Source: Lachnospiraceae bacterium UBA7093 (GTDB lineage: Bacteria > Bacillota > Clostridia > Lachnospirales > Lachnospiraceae). Taken from it: a DNA stretch of 64,000 bases. The notes beneath the pieces are model-generated. The model was not told the DNA's origin and ran no database searches. It was given only the letters and a program-made list of their open reading frames with translations. The translations under genes were made by a program, and so were the position numbers. Positions 17,997 through 26,322 of the stretch are shown one piece after another. Position 1 is the first letter of the stretch; every line of letters starts with the position of its first letter. Location of the stretch: positions 3,206 through 67,205 of the forward strand of contig DKYT01000064.1 of the NCBI GenBank assembly GCA_002492465.1, read 5' to 3'.

Positions 17997-18025
17997 TTGC
18001 ACAAAATGCCTTTTTATGGTATGAT
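17997..18025 (+). promoter_or_regulatory. Promoter of the GH13-like gene
   Basis: TTGCAC (17997-18002) and TATGAT (18020-18025) are separated by exactly 17 bp. The gene starts at 18070 behind AGGAGG (18060-18065). The region is the 155-bp divergent gap between DUF1292 (-) and this gene (+). Confidence 0.75.
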
Positions 18026-18069
18026 ATAAAAAGCGTATTAGGCTTATTTTTTTTCGACAGGAGGCGCGC

Positions 18070-19998
18070 ATGAGACCAGATTGGAACGTATCGTATTTCA
18101 AGCCGGACAGACAGGGAGTGTTTCCGGCAAAAAACAGTGTTGAATTTGCCGCATATTTACAGACGGACAAAGAATGCGGTGTAATTTTATACGATCAACA
18201 GGGTGTGGAGCATCGGATTCCCTTTCAGCCTCAAATGCGGAGAGGATCTCTTTATGGTCTTCGGTTGGAGGGCGATGATCTCACATCCTGTACATATAAC
18301 TTTTACATGGGCGATGAAATTTTAACGGATCCCTATGCCCATGAAATCCGCGGGCTGGAGAAATGGGGAAGCGGGGGAAGAAAGAGGCGTGAAACCTGCG
18401 GTTCTCTGGCACATCATGAATTTGACTGGCAGAAGGATGAAGAGCTTATGATTCCGGTAGAGGACAGTATTTTCTATGGAATTAATGTACGTGGTTTTAC
18501 GATGCATAAAAGCTCCGGTGTGAAGAATAAGGGAACCTTTGAGGGTCTCATTGAAAAAATACCGTATTTGAAGGAGCTTGGCGTGACAGGCGTTGTTTTG
18601 ATGCCATGCTATGAATATGACGAATGTATGGTTTTGGAGGAACCTGTTTTATGCCCCTATTCCTCCAAAAGCTCCGGGAATTTGAAAACGCTGGAATCCG
18701 TTGCCGACACAGTAAAATTAAACTGCTGGGGCTTCCAAAAGGGATTTTATTTTGCGCCGAAAGCGGCTTACAGCGCAAACCAGTCGCCGGTTCTTTCCTT
18801 TAAGAAATTGGTTCGGGAATTTCATAAAAATGGGTTGGAAGTGATCATGCAATTCTATTTTCCGCCGGATATCATGCAGCTTTATATGCTGGATGTGATC
18901 AAATACTGGGTCATGGAATACCACATCGACGGTGTCCGCCTCAGCGGCTTCCATATTCCCTTTCGGCTGCTGGCGGAAGAGCCGGTGTTAAAGAATACAA
19001 AAATCTGGTGCAGCTATCTTCCTGAAGAAGATCTGCCGGTGATCAAAAACCCGGTTTACCGGAATTTTATTTCCGATAACGGCAATTTCCGATATGATAT
19101 CAGGCGGTTTTTAAAAGGGGACGAGGGGCTGTTAAATCAGGCGATTTACTATCAGCGCCGGAATCCTTCAGAATACGGCGTGGTCAATTATATTGCCGAT
19201 TATGATGGCTTTTCCCTGTATGACTGTGTTTCTTATGAAAGAAAACATAATGAAGCAAACGGGGAGAATAACCGGGACGGAAATGATATGAACGCTACAT
19301 GGAACTGCGGGATTGAAGGGGATACCAAACGTAAAGCCATTCAGGAACTTCGGCTAAAGCAGATCAAAAACGCGCTTTCCTTTGTGTTTCTTTCACAGGG
19401 GATTCCTTTCCTCTTTGGGGGAGATGAGTTTGCCTGCTCCCGTTCAGGGAATAATAACTGTTATTGCCAGGATAACGAAATCGGCTGGGTGAATTGGAAA
19501 AATAACCTTTTTTCCAGGGAGGTTCTTTCCTATACAAAATTTTTAATCCGTCTTCGCAGGGAGCATTCTATTTTGCATATGAAAGAAGAACTGAAGGTCA
19601 TGGATTACAAGGGGGTTGGCTACCCGGATATTTCTTATCATGGCACAGAGGCCTGGAGACCGGATTTAAGTTATATTGGCAGGATGATCGGTATTGTGCT
19701 CAGCGGACAGTATGCGCCTGAAAAAGAGGACGCATCCTTTTATATTGCATGTAATATGCACTGGGAATCGCATAAACTGGCGCTGCCAAAGCTTTCCAGA
19801 GGGGAAGAATGGATTAAACTGTCGGACACTGCCTTCCCGGCTGCATATTGGGAAATGAAGGCGGATATCCTGAAAGAGGAACATCCTATTGTGACAGTGA
19901 ACAGCCGAAGCGTTGCCGTCTTTATGACCCAAAAGCGGGAAGGACCGGTTCCCCGCAAAAAAGGAAAGAAAACTTCTGAATCGAAGGACAGTATATAA
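18070..19998 (+). CDS. GlgX/pullulanase-like GH13 protein lacking most catalytic residues
   Basis: 642 residues with the architecture of a glycogen-debranching enzyme: an N-terminal CBM48-like beta domain (to about 140), a (beta/alpha)8 domain (about 150-510) and a C-terminal beta domain. The best-conserved block is KHNEANGENNRDG, almost identical to GlgX/TreX. However, the nucleophile region, normally GFRFDLA, reads GVRLSGF (Ser292); the acid/base Glu position falls in KIWCSYL (Ser315); region I DVVxNH is absent (VIMQFYFPPD); only Asp379 of region IV (ADYDGF) remains. The reading frame is intact and has a good promoter and AGGAGG site. I infer a glycan-binding or regulatory pseudoenzyme. Confidence 0.75.
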   Translation: MRPDWNVSYFKPDRQGVFPAKNSVEFAAYLQTDKECGVILYDQQGVEHRIPFQPQMRRGSLYGLRLEGDDLTSCTYNFYMGDEILTDPYAHEIRGLEKWGSGGRKRRETCGSLAHHEFDWQKDEELMIPVEDSIFYGINVRGFTMHKSSGVKNKGTFEGLIEKIPYLKELGVTGVVLMPCYEYDECMVLEEPVLCPYSSKSSGNLKTLESVADTVKLNCWGFQKGFYFAPKAAYSANQSPVLSFKKLVREFHKNGLEVIMQFYFPPDIMQLYMLDVIKYWVMEYHIDGVRLSGFHIPFRLLAEEPVLKNTKIWCSYLPEEDLPVIKNPVYRNFISDNGNFRYDIRRFLKGDEGLLNQAIYYQRRNPSEYGVVNYIADYDGFSLYDCVSYERKHNEANGENNRDGNDMNATWNCGIEGDTKRKAIQELRLKQIKNALSFVFLSQGIPFLFGGDEFACSRSGNNNCYCQDNEIGWVNWKNNLFSREVLSYTKFLIRLRREHSILHMKEELKVMDYKGVGYPDISYHGTEAWRPDLSYIGRMIGIVLSGQYAPEKEDASFYIACNMHWESHKLALPKLSRGEEWIKLSDTAFPAAYWEMKADILKEEHPIVTVNSRSVAVFMTQKREGPVPRKKGKKTSESKDSI

Positions 19999-19999
19999 C

Positions 20000-20527
20000 A
20001 TGAAAATCTGGAAACATTTTAAAACCATAACGTATCATAAATTTCTGGTGATGAAAGGCTGCTTTCGGGTAGGATTGTACAAACAGGGATTATTACATGA
20101 TCTGTCAAAATACAGTCCCAGCGAATTCCTGGTAGGGGCAAAATATTATCAGGGAGACCGAAGTCCCAACAATGCGGAGCGGGAGGCGATCGGGTATTCT
20201 TCCGCCTGGCTGCATCACAAGGGGAGAAACAAGCATCACTATGAATATTGGATCGATTACAGTACCAAGGAGATTCCAGGCGGGATGGCGCCGGCGCCTA
20301 TGCCGGTAAAATATGTGGTGGAAATGTTTATGGACCGAATCGCCGCCTCCAAGGTGTACAATAAGGAGCGTTATACAGACGCCTCTCCCTGGGAATATTA
20401 TGCAAAAGGGAAAGATACGGCGCCCCTGCATCCGAAGACGAAAGCCCTTCTGGAAAAGCTGCTGCGCATGCTTGCCAGACGAGGCGAGGCAGCAACATTC
20501 GCTTACATCAGAAAAAAGCTTCTTTAA
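20000..20527 (+). CDS. DUF5662 family protein
   Basis: 175 residues, starting one base after the stop of the GH13-like gene. It is rich in His, Tyr and Lys and has HD-like metal-binding patterns: LLHDLSKYSPSEF near residue 32 and HHKGRNKHHYEYW near 73. These resemble small HD-type helical metalloproteins, but no activity has been assigned that I know of. Sequences of this kind are common in Clostridia. The TGA/ATG proximity suggests co-transcription with the GH13-like gene. Confidence 0.65.
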   Translation: MKIWKHFKTITYHKFLVMKGCFRVGLYKQGLLHDLSKYSPSEFLVGAKYYQGDRSPNNAEREAIGYSSAWLHHKGRNKHHYEYWIDYSTKEIPGGMAPAPMPVKYVVEMFMDRIAASKVYNKERYTDASPWEYYAKGKDTAPLHPKTKALLEKLLRMLARRGEAATFAYIRKKLL

Positions 20528-20583
20528 CCATTTTTATCGCTTCTGCATATGATAAAGCATATGAATAAGGAGTGATAAAAGAT

Positions 20584-20880
20584 ATGAATTGTTTGATTTG
20601 GGTATTATTACTTTTATGCTGCGGAAACAACGGAAGCTGTATGGATCGTGGCTGCAATGACAGAAACGGCGGCAGAAATGAAAACAGAAACGCCAGAGGC
20701 AACAATGACTGTGGCTGCGGCAATGAAAGCTTCCGGGGAAGAGGCGAGCGCCAGGATGACAATGACTGCGGGTGCAGAACAGAATTCCGGGCAGAACCCC
20801 GCTTTGAGCAGAGACCTTTCGTATTCAATCAGAATGCAGGCTGCGGGTGCGAAGAGCCCCAGGGCGGCTGCGACCGTTGA
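20584..20880 (+). CDS. Small Cys- and Asn-rich protein, hydrophobic N-terminus
   Basis: About 98 residues from ATG 20584 (a GTG at 20572 is also possible; TAAGGAG at 20566-20572 favours the ATG). The N-terminus NCLIWVLLLLCCGNNGSC is hydrophobic and Cys-rich; the rest is Asn/Arg/Gly/Asp-rich with repeated CGCG, CGCR and GCGCE motifs (about a dozen Cys in all). It could be a spore-coat-like or surface-associated protein stabilised by metal or disulfides. I do not recognise a named family. Confidence 0.55.
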   Translation: MNCLIWVLLLLCCGNNGSCMDRGCNDRNGGRNENRNARGNNDCGCGNESFRGRGERQDDNDCGCRTEFRAEPRFEQRPFVFNQNAGCGCEEPQGGCDR

Positions 20881-20941
20881 CGGGGAGCAGGAGTTGTGTA
20901 GGAAATCTTACACATAAAAATTAAAATTTATTTTTAAAAAT

Positions 20942-20985
20942 AAGAATGTCATGTTATAATACCTTTGTATGTGCATGACATTCTT
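20942..20985 (+). promoter_or_regulatory. 12-bp hairpin with a TATAAT box in its loop, upstream of gtrA
   Basis: AAGAATGTCATG (20942-20953) and CATGACATTCTT (20974-20985) are perfect inverted repeats followed by TTT. The loop contains TATAAT (20955-20960) with an extended TGT before it. As RNA it looks like a terminator for the Cys-rich gene; as DNA it looks like a promoter for the GtrA gene with a dyad around the -10. An upstream mini-dyad (TGTGTA 20895-20900, TACACA 20909-20914) may add to termination. Confidence 0.5.
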
Positions 20986-21003
20986 TTTGTGTGAGAGGAA
21001 AAA

Positions 21004-21429
21004 ATGAAAAGTTTATTGAATCAAATTTTGAAATTCGGCGTTGTGGGGTTGTTCTGCTTTTTTATTGATTTTGGCATTACAACAGGGCTCGCCAATCTGC
21101 TTGGGGTTCATTACCTGATTTCAAAGTTTCTGGGTTTTGTGATTTCAGCTGTGGTCAATTATCTTTTGAGCATTAAGTTTGTGTTTACCCAAAAGAAAGA
21201 GATGGACAAGAAAAAGGAATTTTCCGTTTTCCTGATTCTTTCGGCAATCGGACTTGTGATCAATGAGATTGTTATGTATATTTGCATTGACGGCATTTAC
21301 GCCCATAACGGGGCGCTGCAGGAACTGCTTACCAGCGAGACCATGGTTTCCCTCAGCGCGATTATCGCTACCGGAGTGGTAATGGTCTACAATTTCATAT
21401 CCAGAAAGCTGTTCCTGGAAAGAAAATAG
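21004..21429 (+). CDS. GtrA family membrane protein
   Basis: 141 residues with four predicted membrane helices and the family pattern FGVVGLFCFFIDFGITTGL ... NYLLSIKFVF and a final YNFISRKLFLF-like end. GtrA proteins are thought to move lipid-linked sugars across the membrane for surface glycan modification. The usual glycosyltransferase partner is not adjacent. The next gene begins 2 bp after the stop. Confidence 0.85.
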   Translation: MKSLLNQILKFGVVGLFCFFIDFGITTGLANLLGVHYLISKFLGFVISAVVNYLLSIKFVFTQKKEMDKKKEFSVFLILSAIGLVINEIVMYICIDGIYAHNGALQELLTSETMVSLSAIIATGVVMVYNFISRKLFLERK

Positions 21430-21431
21430 TC

Positions 21432-22175
21432 ATGGACAGGGAACGTTTTTTGGAGGTTAAAAACCGTGTTGTGGGATCCACAAGGCAGCGGTACGGAATC
21501 GGAACTTTGCAGGAAAAAACGGTTCATGCGGTTTTGAAGGATTATTATGCGCCGGATCCGGACATGCAGGAGATTCCCGTGGACGGCTATGTGGCTGATA
21601 TATATACGGGAGAAGAGATCATTGAAATTCAGACCGCTCATTTCGATAAGATGAGAAATAAGCTGGACTGTTTCCTGCGGAATTATCCGGTTACCATTGT
21701 TTATCCCGTTCCCCGGATCAAGTATTTGTGTTGGATAGATGAGGAAACAGGGGAATGCTCCAAACCCAGAAAAAGCAATGTGAAAGGCTCTGTTTACAGA
21801 GCTTTTTATGAGTTGTACAAAATCAAACCCTATTTGAATCATCCCAATTTACATTTATGCTTTCCTCTTTTAGAGGTGGAGGAGTACAGGCTCTTAAACG
21901 GATGGAGCAGGGATAAGAAGAGAGGCTCCTGCCGGTATGACAGAATTCCCGTTGCCCTTTTGGATGAGGTGCGCTTTGACCGGATTGAAGATTACATACA
22001 ACTGATTCCCTATGAACTGGAGGAACCCTTTACGGTACGGGAGTTTGGAGGGGCTGTAAAGGAAAAAAACGAGACCGCATCCAGGGTGCTTCACATTCTG
22101 CACTACCTGCATGTGGTGGAACGATGTGAAAACAGAGGGAGAGCTTACACCTATCGGGTGGTGGAAAGAGGATAA
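21432..22175 (+). CDS. Uncharacterised protein, possible nuclease-like N-domain and winged-helix C-domain
   Basis: 247 residues, no family I can name. The N-terminal half has VDGYVADIYTGEEIIEIQTAHF (about residues 49-70): an Asp, then Glu-x-Gln, in a beta-hairpin context reminiscent of a PD-(D/E)XK core with Gln in place of Lys. A VTIVYPVPRIK strand follows. The C-terminal 70 residues (EEPFTVREFGGAVKEKNETASRVLHILHYLHVVER) look like a winged helix. It is squeezed between gtrA and miaB. The nuclease idea is weak inference; a DNA-binding or degenerate enzyme role is equally possible. Confidence 0.5.
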   Translation: MDRERFLEVKNRVVGSTRQRYGIGTLQEKTVHAVLKDYYAPDPDMQEIPVDGYVADIYTGEEIIEIQTAHFDKMRNKLDCFLRNYPVTIVYPVPRIKYLCWIDEETGECSKPRKSNVKGSVYRAFYELYKIKPYLNHPNLHLCFPLLEVEEYRLLNGWSRDKKRGSCRYDRIPVALLDEVRFDRIEDYIQLIPYELEEPFTVREFGGAVKEKNETASRVLHILHYLHVVERCENRGRAYTYRVVERG

Positions 22176-22182
22176 AGGATTT

Positions 22183-23613
22183 ATGAGAACAACTGAAAAA
22201 TATACGGGAGAGCAGGAAAAAATCCGCCAGGAGGGCTGCATAGAAAGGGCGGAGGAATACGTAAAAGCGCTTTCCATCAGGCTGGGGCGCAGACCTACAT
22301 GCTGTGTCACCACTTTTGGCTGCCAGATGAACGCCCGGGATTCTGAAAAGCTTGCGGGAATTCTGGAGCGGGCAGGCTACGAGCTTACCGAGGATGAAAG
22401 CGCCGACTTTGTGATTTTCAACACCTGTACGGTAAGGGACAATGCCAACCAAAGAGTTTACGGCAGACTGGGACATCTAAACAGCCTGAAAAAGAAGAAT
22501 CCCCACATGAAGATCGCCCTGTGCGGTTGCATGATGCAGGAAAAAGCCGTAATTGAAAAGATTCAAAAAAGCTATGGCTTTGTGGATCTGATTTTTGGCA
22601 CCCACAATATTTACAAATTTGCAGAGCTTTTGGTTCGAATGTTTGAAGCGGATCGAATGGTGGTGGATATATGGGAGGATACGGACCAGATTGTGGAGAA
22701 CCTTCCTGTGGAGCGTAAATATCCCTTTAAATCCGGCATTAACATCATGTTCGGCTGTAATAATTTTTGCAGCTATTGTATCGTTCCCTACGTGCGGGGG
22801 CGGGAGCGGAGCCGCAACCCGGAGGATATTATAAATGAAATAAAAAAGATGGCGGAGGAAGGCGTGGTGGAAGTGATGCTGCTGGGGCAGAATGTAAATT
22901 CCTACGGCAAAAATCTTGCAGCGCCCATGTCTTTTGCCCAGCTTTTGCGGGAAGTGGAGAAGATCGATGGGATAAAGAGAATCCGGTTTATGACCTCCCA
23001 TCCAAAGGATCTTTCCGATGAACTGATCCAGGTTATGAAGGAATCCAAGAAAATATGCAGGCATCTTCACCTGCCTTTACAGTCAGGTTCCACCAGGATT
23101 CTGAAGGCGATGAACAGACGATACACCAAAGAGCAGTATCTGGCGCTGGCGGAAAAAATCAGAAAAGAAATACCGGATATTGCTATCACCACGGATATTA
23201 TTGTGGGATTTCCGGGGGAAGAGCCTGCCGACGTGGATGAAACCATCGATGTTGTAAAAAAGGTGCAGTATGATAACGCCTTTACCTTTATTTATTCGAA
23301 GCGCACCGGAACCCCTGCCGCGGCAATGGAAAACCAGGTGCCTGAGGAAGTGGTGAAGGAAGGCTTTGACAGGCTGTTAAAGGTGGTGCAGGACACCGCA
23401 AGGCAGCGGGTAAGCCTTCTGGAGGGACAGGTTCAGGAGGCGCTTGTGGAGGGCGTAAACCAGCAGGAAAGAGGGCTTTTGACAGGAAGGCTTTCCAACA
23501 ATACCATTGTGCATTTTCCAGGGGATGCGCGTCTGATCGGACAGATCGTTCCGGTTTATCTGGAACAATGCCATGGATTTTATTACATTGGGAAGCTGCA
23601 TGAGCGCCCATAA
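22183..23613 (+). CDS. miaB: tRNA-2-methylthio-N6-dimethylallyladenosine synthase
   Basis: 476 residues from ATG 22183 (AAAGG just upstream, 7 bp after the previous stop). N-terminal UPF0004 domain with three cluster-binding Cys (TTFGCQMNARDSEK, FNTCTVRDNA, LCGCMMQE), radical-SAM motif CNNFCSYC, and a C-terminal TRAM domain. It adds the methylthio group to i6A37 of tRNAs reading UNN codons. miaA, which makes the i6A substrate, lies four genes downstream in the same cluster (miaB-mutS-mutL-miaA). Confidence 0.95.
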   Translation: MRTTEKYTGEQEKIRQEGCIERAEEYVKALSIRLGRRPTCCVTTFGCQMNARDSEKLAGILERAGYELTEDESADFVIFNTCTVRDNANQRVYGRLGHLNSLKKKNPHMKIALCGCMMQEKAVIEKIQKSYGFVDLIFGTHNIYKFAELLVRMFEADRMVVDIWEDTDQIVENLPVERKYPFKSGINIMFGCNNFCSYCIVPYVRGRERSRNPEDIINEIKKMAEEGVVEVMLLGQNVNSYGKNLAAPMSFAQLLREVEKIDGIKRIRFMTSHPKDLSDELIQVMKESKKICRHLHLPLQSGSTRILKAMNRRYTKEQYLALAEKIRKEIPDIAITTDIIVGFPGEEPADVDETIDVVKKVQYDNAFTFIYSKRTGTPAAAMENQVPEEVVKEGFDRLLKVVQDTARQRVSLLEGQVQEALVEGVNQQERGLLTGRLSNNTIVHFPGDARLIGQIVPVYLEQCHGFYYIGKLHERP

Positions 23614-23640
23614 ACAAGAGTGAAAACGGACGGTGAAAAA

Positions 23641-26286
23641 ATGGCAGAAATGACACCAATGATGAAACAGTATCTGGAAACCAAGAAAGCTTATCCGGAC
23701 TGTATTCTTTTTTACAGACTGGGCGATTTTTATGAAATGTTTTTTGAGGATGCCCTTACCGCCTCAAAGGAACTGGAGATCACCCTCACCGGTAAAAACT
23801 GCGGGCTGGAGGAACGCGCCCCTATGTGCGGCATTCCCTACCATGCTGTGGAAGGATATTTGAATAAGCTGGTTTCCAGGGGATATAAGGTTGCGATCTG
23901 CGAGCAGATGGAAGACCCCAAGCTTGCAAAAGGGCTTGTCAAAAGGGATGTGACCCGAATTGTTACCCCGGGCACTAATTTGAATGTGCAGGGGATGGAA
24001 GAGGGACGCAATAATTTTATTATGAGTATCGCTTATTTTCAGGGGAAAACCGGTATTTCCATTGCAGACGTGACCACCGGCGATTACTATCTGACGGAAG
24101 CGGAGGACGGCAGAAAGCTTCTGGACGAGATCAATAAGTACAGTCCCAGCGAAATCATTTGTAACGACGCGTTTCTTGTAAGCGGTATTGATATCGAAGA
24201 CTTAAAAGGGAGACTTCACATTGCAGTGTATCCTCTGGAACCGCATTTCTTTGATGAGGACCGATGCCGGAAAAGTCTTTTGAAGCATTTTCATGTAACC
24301 ACCCTTCAGGGAATGGGGGTAGAAGATTTCCCTTCCGGTCTGATTGCGGCAGGAAGCCTGATGCTGTATCTGACAGAGACTCAGAAAACCTCTTTGGAGC
24401 ATTTTACCCATTTGTATCCCTATCTTACCAGCCATTATATGTTTCTGGACAGTTCTACCAGAAGAAATCTGGAGCTGACGGAAACCCTGCGGGAAAAACA
24501 AAAGAGAGGTTCTCTTTTGTGGGTGCTGGATAAAACCAAGACGGCAATGGGCGCCAGGTGTCTGCGTCAGTATATTGAGCAGCCCCTGATTGACCGGGAA
24601 GAAATTGAAGGGCGCCTGGACGGGGTTGAAGCTCTGTCCCGTTCGGCTATGAGCCGGGACGAGATCAGAGAATATCTGAATCCGGTTTATGATCTGGAAC
24701 GGCTTTTGGGCAAGGTCAGCTATAAGACGGCAAATCCCAGGGATTTGATTGCTTTTCGCAATTCCCTTCAGATGCTCCCCCATATTAAGACCCTTTTGGG
24801 AGATTTTCAGGAAAAGCTTCTGGTACAGATCAGGGAGGAAATAGACGATCTGACAGATATCTGCACCCTGATCGAAAATGCAATTGAGGAGGAGCCTCCC
24901 ATTGCCATTAAGGAAGGGGGCATTATCCGGGATGGATTCGACGAAGTCATCGATCGCCTCCGCAATGCAAAAACCGAGGGAAAAGACTGGCTGGCAAAGC
25001 TTGAGGAAGAGGATCGTGAGAGGACGGGAATCAAAAATCTCAGAATTCGTTATAATAAGGTTTTTGGATATTACTATGAGGTGACTAACTCCTACAAGGA
25101 ATTGGTGCCTGAGGATTATATCAGAAAGCAGACCCTTGCCAATGCAGAACGTTATACCAATGCCCGGCTGAAGGAACTGGAGGATACCATTCTGAATGCG
25201 GAGGATAAGCTGTACACGTTGGAGTACGACCTGTTTTGTCAGATCAGGGACGCCATTGCCGGGGAAATGGAACGGATTCAGCGCACTGCCAAAGCGGTGG
25301 CAAGGCTGGATGTGCTTGCCTCCCTTTCCTTTGTGGCGGAGAGAAATCATTACGTCCGCCCGGCAATCAACCAAAAGGGCGTGATCGACATTAAAGCGGG
25401 CAGGCATCCTGTTGTGGAACAGATGATTTCCGGCGATATGTTTATTCCCAATGACACCTATCTGGATAATCATAAGGACTGTGTGTCCATTATCACAGGT
25501 CCCAATATGGCGGGCAAATCAACCTATATGCGCCAAACGGCGCTGATTGTACTGATGGCGCAGGTAGGTTCCTTTGTTCCTGCCTCCAGCGCTAATATCG
25601 GTCTTGTGGACCGGATTTTTACCAGAGTAGGCGCCTCCGACGACCTGGCAAGCGGTCAGAGTACTTTTATGGTGGAAATGAATGAAGTTGCCAATATTTT
25701 GAGAAACGCCACCTCAGAGAGCCTGCTGATTCTGGATGAGATTGGGCGGGGAACTTCCACCTTTGACGGACTTGGAATTGCCTGGGCGGTGATCGAGCAT
25801 ATCAGCAATAAGAAGCTGTTAGGAGCTAAAACGCTGTTCGCCACCCATTATCATGAGCTGACGGAGCTGGAAGGCAAGATGAGCAATGTGAACAACTATT
25901 GTATCGCAGTCAAAGAAAAGGGCGACGATATTGTTTTTTTGCGTAAGATCATCAAAGGCGGGGCGGATAAGAGTTACGGTATTCAGGTGGCAAAGCTTGC
26001 GGGCGTGCCGGATATGGTTACAGACCGCGCCAAGGAGATTGTCGCCCAGCTTTGCGACAATGATATTCTGGAGAAGGTACAGAATATTGCGGTAGACCAG
26101 AAGGAAGGAAAGCGTAAAACGGTTCAGTATGACGAGGTGGATTTAAGCCAGATGTCCCTGTTTGATACGGTCACCGACGAGGATGTAATCAATGAATTGA
26201 AGGAGATCGACGTTTCAAATCTGACGCCCTTAGACGCCTTAAACACTTTGTACCGTCTTCAAAATAAGCTGAAGAACAGATGGTGA
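23641..26286 (+). CDS. mutS: DNA mismatch repair protein MutS
   Basis: 881 residues from ATG 23641 (a GTG at 23620 is possible). N-terminal mismatch-recognition motif FYEMFFEDA (Phe and Glu of the F-x-E wedge), lever and clamp domains, Walker A GPNMAGKSTYMRQ, Walker B LLILDEIGRGT, and the C-terminal helix-turn-helix dimer region. Full length for the family. It recognises mismatches and recruits MutL, encoded next, 36 bp away. Confidence 0.97.
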   Translation: MAEMTPMMKQYLETKKAYPDCILFYRLGDFYEMFFEDALTASKELEITLTGKNCGLEERAPMCGIPYHAVEGYLNKLVSRGYKVAICEQMEDPKLAKGLVKRDVTRIVTPGTNLNVQGMEEGRNNFIMSIAYFQGKTGISIADVTTGDYYLTEAEDGRKLLDEINKYSPSEIICNDAFLVSGIDIEDLKGRLHIAVYPLEPHFFDEDRCRKSLLKHFHVTTLQGMGVEDFPSGLIAAGSLMLYLTETQKTSLEHFTHLYPYLTSHYMFLDSSTRRNLELTETLREKQKRGSLLWVLDKTKTAMGARCLRQYIEQPLIDREEIEGRLDGVEALSRSAMSRDEIREYLNPVYDLERLLGKVSYKTANPRDLIAFRNSLQMLPHIKTLLGDFQEKLLVQIREEIDDLTDICTLIENAIEEEPPIAIKEGGIIRDGFDEVIDRLRNAKTEGKDWLAKLEEEDRERTGIKNLRIRYNKVFGYYYEVTNSYKELVPEDYIRKQTLANAERYTNARLKELEDTILNAEDKLYTLEYDLFCQIRDAIAGEMERIQRTAKAVARLDVLASLSFVAERNHYVRPAINQKGVIDIKAGRHPVVEQMISGDMFIPNDTYLDNHKDCVSIITGPNMAGKSTYMRQTALIVLMAQVGSFVPASSANIGLVDRIFTRVGASDDLASGQSTFMVEMNEVANILRNATSESLLILDEIGRGTSTFDGLGIAWAVIEHISNKKLLGAKTLFATHYHELTELEGKMSNVNNYCIAVKEKGDDIVFLRKIIKGGADKSYGIQVAKLAGVPDMVTDRAKEIVAQLCDNDILEKVQNIAVDQKEGKRKTVQYDEVDLSQMSLFDTVTDEDVINELKEIDVSNLTPLDALNTLYRLQNKLKNRW

Positions 26287-26322
26287 TTTTACGCCGCAGA
26301 GGCGGCAGAATGAGAGGAGTAT

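Noticed and set aside
24202..25473. 423-codon open frame antisense to mutS
   Set aside because: The sense strand encodes a complete MutS; the antisense frame has no ribosome binding site, promoter or recognisable domain, and is a composition shadow.
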